This document shows positions 1 through 9,634 of a stretch of 64,000 nt of DNA, one piece after another (the stretch's first letter is position 1; every line of letters starts with the position of its first letter). The stretch lies in assembly GCA_029058745.1 (NCBI GenBank), contig JAIDXM010000049.1, forward strand, positions 45,069 through 109,068, given 5' to 3'. Source of the DNA: Muribaculaceae bacterium (GTDB lineage: Bacteria > Bacteroidota > Bacteroidia > Bacteroidales > Muribaculaceae). The position numbers and the translations under genes are program-made. The notes below the pieces were generated by a model. The model was not told where the DNA came from. It saw only the letters and a list, made by a program, of their open reading frames with translations, and did not search any database.

Positions 1-1325
1 TGGGTTGAATAGTTGGCCGCCTGCATGTCTTCAGGGAGTTCCTTAAGTTCGGCCTTTATCTGTTTCTTATTGCCGTTGATTACCGCAAACCGGCTTACGG
101 ACAGCATGATTCCGATGGCCACGGACATCACCATGATCGATGTCCCCCCTTTTGAGATGAGGGGCAGCGGCTGTCCGCTCACCGGGAAGAGCCCGGTGAC
201 GATGGCCATGTGGACAAGCGCCTGGAACACGATGAGGACCGCGCATCCCATTATCAGGAACGCGGGGAATGCCCGCGAACAATAGTACGCTATGCGTCCT
301 GCCCGGGCAAGCAGACACAGATAGAGCAATAGCAGGGCTATGCCTCCCACGAGTCCGGTGTCTTCCACAATTATGGAGTAGATATAGTCGGAGAAGGCGA
401 GAGGCAGGCGTGCGCTCTCGCGAGAGTTGCCGGGGCCTTGCCCGAACACGCCTCCGTGGGCCTGTGCGATTTTCGCGAACACCACCTGACGGTTCTCGTC
501 GTTGATGGGGTCGTCGGGATGTACTCCTTCAATGAATCTGGCGATACGTCCTTTATGTGTGTCCTGACGTCCATCCACGAGTTCCACACGCTCGTCATCA
601 TCGTCCGACCCTGTGTATTTCATCATATAGAGGATTCCTCCACACGCGCCGTAGATGATGAGGACGTAAATGAATTTTTTCCATTTCATGCCTCCGATAA
701 GGAACATGGACAAGCTCACGCCGAAGAGAAGGATAGTGTTGGTGAGACCGTTTTTCCATAGGAAAGCTCCAAACAGGATTACCACAAAAGCCGCCTCGAT
801 GACACCTTTGTTCGACACCCCCCTCGGTTCCTGGTTTCTTCCGAGGATTGTGGCGAGAAGCACCACGACGGTGAGTTTGACGATTTCGGGAGGCTGGATA
901 GTGAAGCCGGCTATCCTGATGGCTCTCTGCGCCCCGTTTATCTCCACTCCGAAGAAGTTCGACAGGATTAGCAGAGCGAGAGAGATTAGGGCGAAAAACC
1001 AGGCGAACCTGCTGAAATAGCCGTAGTGGGTGTTCTGGAGCAAGAATACAGCCCCAAGCCCGATTATCAGGAATATGGCGTGTCTGATTAGCGGCATATA
1101 CACATTGGCCGCCGAGACTTCAGTGCTTGACGCCGAGAAGAGCTCGATTACCGACACCATCAGCAGCATGATATATATACCCCATATGTAGGGGTCCGGT
1201 TTGGGTCGCGCCGGCGACTGGGATTTCCGTGAGCGTGCCGGCTTTGCCTGCGGTTCTACGGCTATGCCGTCCACCGTGTTCTTGATTACGACACCTTGGT
1301 CGAGTGTTTCAGAATCTTGTGCCAT
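1..1325 (-). CDS. ftsW: FtsW, septal peptidoglycan glycosyltransferase (3' end outside window)
   Basis: SEDS-family integral membrane glycosyltransferase that polymerises lipid II at the division septum together with FtsI. The frame starts at ATG 1323-1325 and stays open to the window edge, giving 441 visible residues. The first ~45 residues are cytoplasmic and basic (an ARSRKSQSPARPKP-like stretch), then come about ten hydrophobic segments. Family signatures are the AFSDYIYSIIVEDTG stretch near residue 316 and PLISKGGTSI near the end of the visible part. It is the last visible gene of the minus-strand dcw operon, 46 nt after murD. Calling it FtsW rather than RodA rests on the dcw context. 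The stop codon is not in the window, but little can be missing. Confidence 0.93.
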   Translation of the reverse strand, partial: MAQDSETLDQGVVIKNTVDGIAVEPQAKPARSRKSQSPARPKPDPYIWGIYIMLLMVSVIELFSASSTEVSAANVYMPLIRHAIFLIIGLGAVFLLQNTHYGYFSRFAWFFALISLALLILSNFFGVEINGAQRAIRIAGFTIQPPEIVKLTVVVLLATILGRNQEPRGVSNKGVIEAAFVVILFGAFLWKNGLTNTILLFGVSLSMFLIGGMKWKKFIYVLIIYGACGGILYMMKYTGSDDDDERVELVDGRQDTHKGRIARFIEGVHPDDPINDENRQVVFAKIAQAHGGVFGQGPGNSRESARLPLAFSDYIYSIIVEDTGLVGGIALLLLYLCLLARAGRIAYYCSRAFPAFLIMGCAVLIVFQALVHMAIVTGLFPVSGQPLPLISKGGTSIMVMSVAIGIMLSVSRFAVINGNKKQIKAELKELPEDMQAANYST

Positions 1326-1371
1326 CCTGTTGTGGTTATGATGAGTAAAGAGGGTGAGTGGAATTGATAAT

Positions 1372-2751
1372 TTATGACCGGGACATCGCTTTCACGGCCG
1401 CTTTGAACTGCTCTCCACGGTCTTCATAGCTTTTGAAGAGGTCGAAGCTCGCGCAGCATGGAGAGAGGAGCACAGTGTCACCCTCCGACGCGAGGCGACG
1501 GCATTGGGCGACGGCCTCGGAGAGGGAAGAGGTGTCAACGATTTCCGCTACCTTGCCTTTGAAGAAGTCGAGAAGTTTCTCATTATGGAGACCCATGCAT
1601 ACGATAGCTTTAACTTTCTTCTTCACGAGCTCCTCTATTTCGGAATAGTCGTTACCTTTATCTTTCCCTCCGAGAATCAGAACGGTGGGTGTGTCCATGC
1701 TCTCAAGGGCATACCATGTTGAATTGACGTTGGTGGCTTTTGAATCGTTGACATATCTGACTCCATCCACAGTGGCCACGTATTCGAGCCTGTGTTCGAC
1801 AGCCTCGAAGTCCTCAAGGGCATGGCGTATGTTCTCTTTCTTGATATTCAGCACGGAAGCGGATATTCCTGCGGCCATCGAGTTATAGAGATTATGCAGT
1901 CCGGGTAGGGATAGCTTTTCGCGGGGAATCTCCCACACGTCTTCCGGAGTGGAGAAGTGGATGATGCCGTCTTCCACCCATGAAGCGCTCCCTTCATGGC
2001 GTTCGGTGCCGAAGGGGAGACGCATGGCCTCGCTCTGCACGTGTGCGATTTGCTCGCGGATTATGGGATCGTCTTGCCAATATACGAAGTAGTCGTCTTT
2101 GGTCTGGTTCTGGAGGATTCGGAATTTCGCTGCCACATAGTTCTCCATCTTATGGTCGTAACGGTCCAGATGGTCAGGCGTGATGTTCATTATCACGGCG
2201 ATGTTGGCCTTGAACTGGTACATGTTTTCCAGCTGGAAGCTTGAAAGTTCAATCACATATATCTCATGCGGGTCTTCGGCCACCTGAAGGGCGAGACTGT
2301 TGCCGACGTTTCCGGCCAACCCCACGTCGAGACCTGCCTCCTTGAGGATGTGATAGGTGAGGAGGGTAGTGGTGGTCTTCCCGTTAGAGCCTGTGATACA
2401 CACCATCCTGGAGTCGGTGAATCCGGCCGCGAATTCGATTTCCGACAACACCGGAATCCCTTTGGCCGCAATCTTTTCCACCATCGGGGCATAGGGTGGT
2501 ATTCCTGGACTCTTCACCACAACTGTCGCGTTGAGTATTTTCTCCTCCGAGTGTCCACCTTCTTCAAAAAGGATTCCGTGGCTTGACAGCAAGTCTTTGT
2601 ATTTCTGTGCGATTTTTCCCATGTCGGATAGGAACACATCCATACCTATGGCTTTTCCAAGAATAGCGGCTCCTGTGCCGCTCTCTCCACCTCCGAGCAC
2701 CACGAGGCGCCCGGAGAGGTCGATGTTCTGTTTGTTGATATTTACGGTCAT
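1372..2751 (-). CDS. murD: MurD, UDP-N-acetylmuramoyl-L-alanine--D-glutamate ligase
   Basis: Cytoplasmic ATP-dependent ligase that adds D-glutamate to UDP-MurNAc-L-Ala in peptidoglycan precursor synthesis. The 459 residues are the usual MurD length. An N-terminal Rossmann-like domain opens with VVLGGGESG (residues 17-25), the Mur-ligase P-loop GSNGKTTTT lies at 121-129, and the C-terminal domain has LILGGKDKGNDYS and LLSPCCASFD, typical of MurD. It sits between mraY (64 nt upstream) and ftsW (46 nt downstream) in the same operon and is probably co-transcribed. Nothing is unusual. Confidence 0.97.
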   Translation of the reverse strand: MTVNINKQNIDLSGRLVVLGGGESGTGAAILGKAIGMDVFLSDMGKIAQKYKDLLSSHGILFEEGGHSEEKILNATVVVKSPGIPPYAPMVEKIAAKGIPVLSEIEFAAGFTDSRMVCITGSNGKTTTTLLTYHILKEAGLDVGLAGNVGNSLALQVAEDPHEIYVIELSSFQLENMYQFKANIAVIMNITPDHLDRYDHKMENYVAAKFRILQNQTKDDYFVYWQDDPIIREQIAHVQSEAMRLPFGTERHEGSASWVEDGIIHFSTPEDVWEIPREKLSLPGLHNLYNSMAAGISASVLNIKKENIRHALEDFEAVEHRLEYVATVDGVRYVNDSKATNVNSTWYALESMDTPTVLILGGKDKGNDYSEIEELVKKKVKAIVCMGLHNEKLLDFFKGKVAEIVDTSSLSEAVAQCRRLASEGDTVLLSPCCASFDLFKSYEDRGEQFKAAVKAMSRS

Positions 2752-2815
2752 ATTCTGATTGTGAGGATTCCTGACAAGATAGATGTCAGTTTGAGAGGGA
2801 GCTGTTTGTATGGTT

Positions 2816-4084
2816 TTAACGTATTTTCAGTGTGACAAAAGTGATTGTGGCGAGGAGTATCCCCACAATCCAGAATCTCACCACGATTTTAGATTCCGGA
2901 ATCGGCGCCACGGGATGCTTTATAAGGCAATTCACAGATGAGTCGCCGGCTTTCTGGAAGTGATGGTGGAGAGGCGTCATCTTGAATATGCGCCGTCCCT
3001 CGCCATATTTCTTCTTGGTGTATTTGAAGTATCCGACCTGAAGAATCACCGAGAGGTCTTCGATGAAGAAAATGAGACAAAGCAAAGGGATGAGGAGTTC
3101 CTTGCGTATAAGGATGGCGAATACTGCCAGGATGCCACCGAGGGTAAGGCTTCCCGTGTCGCCCATGAAAACCTGGGCAGGGAAGGCGTTATACCACAGG
3201 AAGCCGACAAGGGCGCCTATGAAGGCCGCGGCATACACCACCATCTCCTCGCTTCCCGGTATATACATGATGTTCAGATATCCGGAATATATGACGTTGC
3301 CGCCAAGATAGGCCATAATCGCAAGGGCCACTCCGATTATTGCCGATGTGCCGGCGCAGAGGCCGTCGAGGCCGTCTGTAAGGTTGGCCCCGTTGCTCAC
3401 AGCCGCCACGACTATAATGACCACAAAGACGAACACGAGCCATCCGAGCACCTCTGCCGTGTGGGGATTGTCGATCCAGCCTGTGAGCCATTCATAGTTG
3501 AAGTTGTTGTTCTTGACAAACGGGATGGTGGTTTGCGGTGATTTTACGGTTGACAGGGAATGCACCACCTCGGTCTGATGGTTGATGATGTTCTCCACCT
3601 CCATGTTCTCGCTCATGACAATGTCCGGGGAAAGCCACATCGTGAGTCCCACGAGGAGCCCGAGTCCCACTTGTCCTGTCACCTTGTATTTACCTTTCAG
3701 TCCGTCTTTGTTGTGATACTTTAGTTTGCGGTAGTCGTCGAGAAATCCTATCGACCCCATCCAGACTGTAGCCACAAGCATCAGAATCATGTAGATATTA
3801 GAGAGATTGCCGAACAGCAGGCAGGGTATAAGTATGGACAGTATGATTATGACACCACCCATCGTGGGGGTTCCTGTCTTGCTCATCTGTCCTTCCAGCC
3901 CGAGATTGCGCACCACTTCACCCACCTGCATCTTCTGAAGACGGTGGATAATGTCGCGGCCGAACACCAAGGCGATAAGCATCGCCAGCGCGAAAGATAT
4001 TCCGGCACGGAACGTGATGTAGTTCATAAGGTGTATCCCCGGAAAATCCGTGCCTTCGAAAAGTTTTAAAAGGGCGTGTATCAT
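2816..4084 (-). CDS. mraY: MraY, phospho-N-acetylmuramoyl-pentapeptide-transferase
   Basis: Polytopic membrane enzyme that moves phospho-MurNAc-pentapeptide from UDP to undecaprenyl phosphate, making lipid I. The 422 residues are longer than the ~360 of E. coli MraY. The excess is a hydrophilic insertion of about 60 residues around positions 155-215 (from [11 protein letters not shown] to [11 protein letters not shown]), which I believe is common in Bacteroidetes. Signatures are [11 protein letters not shown] near the N terminus, the catalytic [20 protein letters not shown], and the histidine-rich TPLHHHFQK. The start codon overlaps the end of murE by 4 nt, indicating translational coupling. 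Confidence 0.97.
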   Translation of the reverse strand: MIHALLKLFEGTDFPGIHLMNYITFRAGISFALAMLIALVFGRDIIHRLQKMQVGEVVRNLGLEGQMSKTGTPTMGGVIIILSILIPCLLFGNLSNIYMILMLVATVWMGSIGFLDDYRKLKYHNKDGLKGKYKVTGQVGLGLLVGLTMWLSPDIVMSENMEVENIINHQTEVVHSLSTVKSPQTTIPFVKNNNFNYEWLTGWIDNPHTAEVLGWLVFVFVVIIVVAAVSNGANLTDGLDGLCAGTSAIIGVALAIMAYLGGNVIYSGYLNIMYIPGSEEMVVYAAAFIGALVGFLWYNAFPAQVFMGDTGSLTLGGILAVFAILIRKELLIPLLCLIFFIEDLSVILQVGYFKYTKKKYGEGRRIFKMTPLHHHFQKAGDSSVNCLIKHPVAPIPESKIVVRFWIVGILLATITFVTLKIR

Positions 4085-5541
4085 CTTAGAGAGAATGCTT
4101 CTTTAACTTCCTCGCGGTCGTCGAAATGATGACGTACGCCGCAAACTTCCTGGTATGTCTCATGTCCTTTTCCTGCCACCAGCACCACAGTGCCCGGATT
4201 TGCCCTGCGGATCGCGCTCCGGATTGCTTCACGGCGGTCTGTGATGCATTCTGTGCGGCCGAGTTCTTCTGACGACAGTCCTTCTCTCATTTCCTTGATT
4301 ATCTCTTCCGGCACCTCATCTCTCGGATTGTCGCTGGTCAGAATCAGGAAATCGCTGCGGCAGGCCGCTTCCTGGGCCATCATGGGACGTTTGCCGTGGT
4401 CGCGGTTTCCTCCCGCTCCCACTACAGTGATGATTTCACCGTCAGCCCCCACGATTTCGCGTATGGTGTCGAGGACATTGACCAGCGCGTCGGGAGTGTG
4501 GGCGTAATCGACGATAGCCGCCACTCCGTCTGCCGACATGAACGGCTGGAAACGGCCGGCCACCGGCACGAGACGGCTCATATTCACTATCACCTCTTCG
4601 GGGTCGAATCCCGAGAGTATTGACGCTCCATACACGTCAGTGAGGTTGTAGGCGTTGAATCTTCCTGTGAACTGCACTTCCACCTCGCGTCCGTTGAGCA
4701 GCATGAGGGTGCCGTCGAGACGTGTCTCCAGCACCTTTCCCTTGAAATCGGCATCCGAGCGGAGGGAATAGTAATAGACCCGGGCTTTCGTGTTCTGCAC
4801 CATGTAGGAGCCGCATTTGTCGTCGGCATTGGTGAGGGCGAAGGCCGTGGGAGGAAGCATGTCGAAAAACGATTTCTTGGCTTTCATGTAGTTCTCGACT
4901 GTGCCGTGATAGTCAAGATGGTCACGGGTGAGATTGGTGAATATGCCACCGGCAAACTGCAGGCCGGCCACACGATGTTGCGACATCGCATGCGACGATA
5001 CCTCCATGAAGGCATATTCACATCCTTCCGCCACCATTTCGGCAAGCAATTCATTGAGCGTAAGAGGGTCGGGAGTGGTGTGGGTGGTAGGCACGGCCCG
5101 GTCGCACACATAGTTGCATACGGTGGAGAGGAGTCCGGCCTTGAATCCTTCAAGTTTCGCCATCTCATAGAGCAGGGTTGCCGTGGTGGTTTTCCCATTG
5201 GTGCCGGTCACTCCTACCAGTTTCAGGTTGCGCGACGGATGTCCGTGCCACGCGGAGGCCAGACGGCCGAGAGCGTCGGCGGAGTCGGCCACCCGGATGT
5301 AGGTGACACCTTTTTCATATGTGGCCGGCATCTCTTCGCAAACGATAGCCCCTACGTGAGCGCTGGCCACCATCGGGATATACTTATGTCCGTCTGTCAC
5401 AGTGCCTTTCACAGCCACGAACAGACCCTCTTTATCTACTTTCCTGGAATCGCTCTGCAGCGATGTTATATTCTTATCGGTTTCGCCAATAATCTCAATA
5501 GGATTGATGTCATTGAGAAGGCTTGATAATTTTACTGTCAT
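4081..5541 (-). CDS. murE: MurE, UDP-MurNAc-tripeptide synthetase (meso-DAP type)
   Basis: Cytoplasmic Mur ligase that adds the third stem-peptide residue to UDP-MurNAc-L-Ala-D-Glu. The 486 residues show [14 protein letters not shown] (P-loop at 113-120), the carbamylated-lysine region [13 protein letters not shown], and a C-terminal [13 protein letters not shown] near residue 404. The DNPR motif is the established mark of enzymes that add meso-diaminopimelate rather than lysine. The gene follows ftsI after 13 nt and overlaps mraY by 4 nt. Confidence 0.97.
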   Translation of the reverse strand: MTVKLSSLLNDINPIEIIGETDKNITSLQSDSRKVDKEGLFVAVKGTVTDGHKYIPMVASAHVGAIVCEEMPATYEKGVTYIRVADSADALGRLASAWHGHPSRNLKLVGVTGTNGKTTTATLLYEMAKLEGFKAGLLSTVCNYVCDRAVPTTHTTPDPLTLNELLAEMVAEGCEYAFMEVSSHAMSQHRVAGLQFAGGIFTNLTRDHLDYHGTVENYMKAKKSFFDMLPPTAFALTNADDKCGSYMVQNTKARVYYYSLRSDADFKGKVLETRLDGTLMLLNGREVEVQFTGRFNAYNLTDVYGASILSGFDPEEVIVNMSRLVPVAGRFQPFMSADGVAAIVDYAHTPDALVNVLDTIREIVGADGEIITVVGAGGNRDHGKRPMMAQEAACRSDFLILTSDNPRDEVPEEIIKEMREGLSSEELGRTECITDRREAIRSAIRRANPGTVVLVAGKGHETYQEVCGVRHHFDDREEVKEAFSLR

Positions 5542-5554
5542 ATGCTATGTGGGT

Positions 5555-7678
5555 TTAAATCTTTAGGTTCAGTACTATCCTGTCGCCCTGACGGAGGGGA
5601 GAGCCTTTGGGGAGAGACTGTGAGACCACTCTCCCGGAGCCTTTCAGGAGCACGTTCAGTCCGTTGCTTTCGAGAATCCTGACAGCTGTCGGGGCGTCGT
5701 AGCCAACCACGTCAGGCACGCCATATATCTGTTTGCCGTCGCCCGGGGCTTTTACTTTCTTCGCACGGTTGATTCCGAGCATAGATGTGAGTTCGCGGCT
5801 GTCGTAGGCCTGGGATGCCTCCAGCACGGGCGTGGATTCGTTCCTCATCGTGGTGAATGAGGAGGAGTTGTTGAGCATTCCTCGTGAGAACATCTTGACA
5901 GCCATATTCTTGACAACTTGCCCGGATGTCCTGTTGGCACTCCATCCCGAGGGTCCCAGCACGAGGGCCATACAGGAATACATCGGCTGTTCATAAGGGA
6001 AGAAACCTGCGAACGCATATCGGCGTTTGCTTTTGTCGTATGAGCCGTTGGCCACGGGATAGGCGGTGCCTGTCTTTCCGACCACGTCCACACGGTCGTC
6101 GCGCACCATTTTGGCGGTGCCATGCTCACCCCAAACCACCTCACGGATGCATTCTCTCACCTTTCTCGCCGTCTCCTCGGAGCAAATTCTGTCGCGGATA
6201 TAGCTTATAGGCATTATCGAGTCACGCCCTTCTTCGTCGATGAGAGCGCGCACGAGGTGCGGACGCACATATTTCCCACCGTTGGCTATTGCATTATAGA
6301 TTGAAAGAGTGTAGAGGGGTGGAATCTCAGTATTGTAGCCGTACGCCTGGCGTGCGAGGTCGAGATGCCTCGCCGTCATGGTGATGTTGTTTCCCCTGGA
6401 GTCTTTGGGGAGAAGCTTGCGGACCCGTGGTATGCATTCTCCGGCGATGCCTGTGTGCATCGGCTCAAAGAATCCGATAGACGCGAGCCTGTCGTGGAAT
6501 CTGGCCGGGTCGCTCTCGTAGCCACGGAAAATGACTCTCGCGATACCCGTGTTGGACGACTGCTCAATGATTTGCTTCATGGTTTTTCTTCCCGAGCCGT
6601 GAGGGTCGTTGGTGCGTTGGAAGGGGCTGCAGTCTTCTGTGTCGTTGACGCTCTTTACGAGGCCGTCCTCAAAGGCTATCATGAGCGATATCGGTTTCAT
6701 CACAGACCCCGGCTCAAAAGCCTGCACAGCCCGGTTGAGGGCCTCTCCATATGTCCCGTTGTCGAGGAGCTCGATGTTTGATATGGCTTTGATTTCTCCG
6801 GTGGCCACTTCCATCAGGATTGCGGTGCCCCATTCAGCCTTCGACTCCTGGCAGACGTTGAGCAACTCCTGCTCAAGCATGTCCTGGAGGTCGATGTCGA
6901 TTGTGGTGTGTATGTCGAATCCTCTCACGGGGGCTTGCGACATCCAGTTTGCTATCCCTGAGGTCAAGGCCACTTTCTTGGCGATGCCCGGTTTCCCGTA
7001 GAGTAGGGTGTCAAGGTCTTTCTCAAGCCCGGAATATCCGTGAAATTCACCGGTTGTATAGCTTTCGTTTACCCGTCCGATGCTCCTGTAAGCCATCCTC
7101 CCGTAAGGATATATCCTGACGTTCTTTTCTTCCTTATAGATTGGTATGCGGAATCCTTGCCCTTTGAAGTCGCGCAGATACGGGAAATTGCGTATGCGTT
7201 CGAAATCCTCGATTGTCTTCTTGGCCGTGATTCTGAGGGCTCGTGTCCGTTTAGCCGGGTCTTTGTCAAATTCCTTTTTCAGCCGGGTGTGCCATGAGTA
7301 TTTTCTGAATGTGTCAGGATGCTGCGCGAGATTCCTTATTCTCGGATAATGATAGTCGAGGGAGTCTGCGAGACTGTCGATTTTTGCCCATGGTATCCCG
7401 CTTTGCTTCATCACCTTGTTGTGGCGCAGGTCAAGCTTGATGTCATACACCTTCAGGTTGCATGCGAGGATATTTCCGTTGGAGGCGAGTATATTACCCC
7501 TTTCGGGAGGTATGACGGATGTCTTTGAGAGCTCGTTGTGCGCTCTTTCGTTCCATGCCGGGGCGGTCACTACGGTTGTGTCGATAAGTTTCACCACGAC
7601 CGCGATTGCGAATATCAGGAATGCGAATGTAATTATGCCGTATCTGAATAGGATATGGGTTTTGTTGTTCTGTTTCAT
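5555..7678 (-). CDS. ftsI: FtsI / PBP3-type septal transpeptidase with C-terminal PASTA domain
   Basis: Class B penicillin-binding protein that cross-links septal peptidoglycan as the partner of FtsW. The 707 residues have one N-terminal membrane segment (about 12-33), a PBP dimerisation domain, and a transpeptidase domain with the serine motif SVMK (EPGSVMKPIS, about 325), SSN (about 371) and KTG (VGKTGTA, about 535). A single PASTA-like domain at about 650-707 starts YGVPDVVGYDAPTAVRILES. The PASTA domain is absent from E. coli FtsI but frequent in Bacteroidetes and Gram-positive homologues. It lies 24 nt after ftsL and 13 nt before murE. Confidence 0.95.
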   Translation of the reverse strand: MKQNNKTHILFRYGIITFAFLIFAIAVVVKLIDTTVVTAPAWNERAHNELSKTSVIPPERGNILASNGNILACNLKVYDIKLDLRHNKVMKQSGIPWAKIDSLADSLDYHYPRIRNLAQHPDTFRKYSWHTRLKKEFDKDPAKRTRALRITAKKTIEDFERIRNFPYLRDFKGQGFRIPIYKEEKNVRIYPYGRMAYRSIGRVNESYTTGEFHGYSGLEKDLDTLLYGKPGIAKKVALTSGIANWMSQAPVRGFDIHTTIDIDLQDMLEQELLNVCQESKAEWGTAILMEVATGEIKAISNIELLDNGTYGEALNRAVQAFEPGSVMKPISLMIAFEDGLVKSVNDTEDCSPFQRTNDPHGSGRKTMKQIIEQSSNTGIARVIFRGYESDPARFHDRLASIGFFEPMHTGIAGECIPRVRKLLPKDSRGNNITMTARHLDLARQAYGYNTEIPPLYTLSIYNAIANGGKYVRPHLVRALIDEEGRDSIMPISYIRDRICSEETARKVRECIREVVWGEHGTAKMVRDDRVDVVGKTGTAYPVANGSYDKSKRRYAFAGFFPYEQPMYSCMALVLGPSGWSANRTSGQVVKNMAVKMFSRGMLNNSSSFTTMRNESTPVLEASQAYDSRELTSMLGINRAKKVKAPGDGKQIYGVPDVVGYDAPTAVRILESNGLNVLLKGSGRVVSQSLPKGSPLRQGDRIVLNLKI

Positions 7679-7702
7679 TGATGTTTTTCAATAATCGTTT
7701 TC

Positions 7703-8071
7703 TCAGTCATTGTCTAACACGAGTTCGAATGGAGGCTGTCCCTGGAAGTCAAGTCCGAGGCCATTCTCTTCAACGAGTCTTTTCATTTCCGTCTCCCGGA
7801 TAAGCGACATATATGCGGCCTTTTCCTGGAGTTTGGAGCTTTCGGCAAGCTGCAGCTCTTTCGAGAGTTGTTTTATCTGCTCCATTTTTGTTTTCGTCTT
7901 GTAGCGTAGCCCCATCAGGGATAGCATGGCAACGAGAAACACCATGAGAAGCCAGGCGTTCCGTTTGAAGAATTCAACAGAAAGGGACCGCCCATATCTC
8001 ACGTCGGATATCCATGTCGGGGTTTGCTTTTTCTTTTTGTCAGCTTTGTTGTCTTTGGAGGAATTGCTCAT
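7703..8071 (-). CDS. ftsL: FtsL-like cell-division protein
   Basis: Small bitopic division protein of 122 residues. A charged cytoplasmic head (MSNSSKDNKADKKKKQ) precedes one membrane helix at about 40-57 (AWLLMVFLVAMLSLMGLRY). A predicted periplasmic coiled coil rich in K, E, L and Q follows (KTKMEQIKQLSKELQLAE). FtsL sequences are poorly conserved, so the call rests on size, topology and position between rsmH and ftsI, where ftsL lies in most dcw clusters. The known role is in the FtsQLB complex that activates FtsWI. Confidence 0.8.
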   Translation of the reverse strand: MSNSSKDNKADKKKKQTPTWISDVRYGRSLSVEFFKRNAWLLMVFLVAMLSLMGLRYKTKTKMEQIKQLSKELQLAESSKLQEKAAYMSLIRETEMKRLVEENGLGLDFQGQPPFELVLDND

Positions 8072-8117
8072 AATGCGGAGAGGATTCTGGAGGTTTTTAG
8101 GGACTGGAAACTAAGAA

Positions 8118-9071
8118 TCACTGTTTCGTGGAACGCTGTCCGGAACAAAATTGTTCAGACATGCGCTCCGCGACCCTGAGCTTTGCGCTTCTCGATCTTG
8201 GATTAACCTCGATTTCTTGCGGCGATGGCTCAATTGGTTTGCGTGTGATAAGCTTCCAGGGAGTAGAAACCTTTCCGAAGAAATCTTTTTGTTCGATACC
8301 GTCAATATTCCCCGTTTTCATGAAGTTTTTCACCATTCGGTCCTCTACCGAGTGATATGTAAGGATTGCGAGCCGACCTCCCGGCTTTAGCACCCTCAAG
8401 GATGCCTCAAGGAATCGTCTGAGGTCGCCCATCTCGTCGTTTGTCCGTATTCTTAGGGCTTGAAACACCTGAGCCAGTTCCTTTTTCTCCTGTCGTGGGT
8501 CAATGGCTTGTCTGACAGCCTCGGCAAGACGCGAGGTGGTGGTGATTGGCTCTGTATCCCGTGCTTTTATTATCGCTTTCGCCACATTGCCGGGACGTTT
8601 GAGGTCGGCGTAAGCGTTGAATATATTCTTGAGTTCGTGTTCCGAAGCTTCTGCGATTATGTCGGCGGCGGTCAGGTCTGCTTTCCTGTTCATCCGCATG
8701 TCAAGAGGGGAGTCTGCGCGAAACGAGAAACCCCGTTCCGCAGTGTCGAAATGGTGGAAACTCACGCCAAGGTCGGCGAGTATCCCATCCACGCTTTCCA
8801 CACCATGATGACGCATGAAATTCTCGATGAAGCGAAAGTTGGAATGCACGAATGTGAAACGCGGGTCGTCAATTCTGTTCGCGTAGGCATCCATGTCTCT
8901 GTCGAAGGAGTAGAGGTGTCCGTCTTCACCAAGTTCCGCCATAATGGCACGCGAGTGCCCTCCGCCGCCGAAAGTGGCGTCGATGTATGTGCCGGATGCT
9001 TTGATATCCAATAAGTTGATGGCTTCTGGCAACAGCGCGGGAATATGATAGACGGTTTCTGACATATCCAA
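8118..9071 (-). CDS. rsmH: RsmH, 16S rRNA (cytosine1402-N4)-methyltransferase
   Basis: S-adenosylmethionine-dependent methyltransferase that N4-methylates C1402 of 16S rRNA (formerly MraW). The 317 residues begin MDMSETVYHIPALLPEAI, with the SAM loop DATFGGGGHS at 31-40. Later family motifs are GILADLGVS, GFSFRADSPLDMRM, QALRIRTNDE, and GGRLAILTYHSVEDR. An alternative start lies two codons in (Met3). It is the first recognisable dcw gene; mraZ, its usual upstream neighbour, is not present in the upstream 600 bp on either strand. Confidence 0.96.
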   Translation of the reverse strand: MDMSETVYHIPALLPEAINLLDIKASGTYIDATFGGGGHSRAIMAELGEDGHLYSFDRDMDAYANRIDDPRFTFVHSNFRFIENFMRHHGVESVDGILADLGVSFHHFDTAERGFSFRADSPLDMRMNRKADLTAADIIAEASEHELKNIFNAYADLKRPGNVAKAIIKARDTEPITTTSRLAEAVRQAIDPRQEKKELAQVFQALRIRTNDEMGDLRRFLEASLRVLKPGGRLAILTYHSVEDRMVKNFMKTGNIDGIEQKDFFGKVSTPWKLITRKPIEPSPQEIEVNPRSRSAKLRVAERMSEQFCSGQRSTKQ

Positions 9072-9202
9072 TTTTCACTCAGTTCTATTTGGGAGCGTAA
9101 AGTTAGTTAAAATTAAAAACAAATCACAAAATATTATTGATAAAATTTGATTATTTTAACAAAAAACTTATCTACATCGGGGGTGTGGACAATAAAAGAA
9201 TC

Positions 9203-9223
9203 CCGGCCGCAAACAGAGGCCGG
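9203..9223 (-). terminator. Hairpin terminator after the repeat-protein gene
   Basis: CCGGCC (9203-9208) pairs with GGCCGG (9218-9223) around a 9-nt loop. On the minus strand the stem is followed by a T-rich stretch (GATTCTTTTATTG). It lies 50 nt past the stop of the minus-strand gene at 9275-9634 and would separate that gene from rsmH. Confidence 0.6.
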
Positions 9224-9274
9224 AATCCGGGATAGATATATGAAGTTATTCCGATGTGCGACGGATGGCAAAGC

Positions 9275-9634
9275 CTATTTCTGGTCAAGTTTGTCTGCAA
9301 GGTCGGAGACTTTGTCTGCTCCGGCATGCAAGAGGTCGGCGGCTTTGTCTTTCAGTTTGTCGAATATGCCTGATGCCTTGTCCTGGACATTGTCGGCGAT
9401 ATCGGCGGCCTTGTCTTTGATGTCGGCCACTTTGTCGGCGGCCTGGTCCTTTATGTCGGCTATTTTGTCGGCGGCCTGGTTCTTGATATCGGCTATTTTG
9501 TCGGCTGCCTGGTCCTTGATGTCTGTAGCTTTCTGTGTGGCCGCTGCCTTCACGTCGGCGGCCGCAGTCTTGGCTTCGTCTATGCTTGCCTTCGCTGCGT
9601 TTTTGGCCTTGTCCTGATAATCTGTAGTGTTCAT
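9275..9634 (-). CDS. Small amphipathic-helix protein with tandem 11-residue repeats
   Basis: A 119-residue protein with no signal peptide, no Cys and no Trp, composed almost only of A, D, K, I, Q, L and V. Four tandem 11-residue units occupy 38-81: DIKDQAADKIA, DIKNQAADKIA, DIKDQAADKVA and DIKDKAADIAD, with degenerate units before and after. The 11-residue period and A/D/K composition are those of long amphipathic helices such as apolipoprotein-like, YtxH/LEA-like or phasin-like proteins. The bias leaves a long open shadow frame on the opposite strand. I do not recognise a specific family. It lies just upstream of rsmH behind its own terminator, so it is probably a separate unit, perhaps a stress or membrane-surface protein (inference). 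Confidence 0.8.
   Translation of the reverse strand: MNTTDYQDKAKNAAKASIDEAKTAAADVKAAATQKATDIKDQAADKIADIKNQAADKIADIKDQAADKVADIKDKAADIADNVQDKASGIFDKLKDKAADLLHAGADKVSDLADKLDQK

Noticed and set aside
9147..9617. 156-codon plus-strand frame with ALSAAWSFMSAILSAAW repeats
   Set aside because: It is the antisense shadow of the 11-residue repeat gene; its periodicity comes from the repeats on the minus strand.
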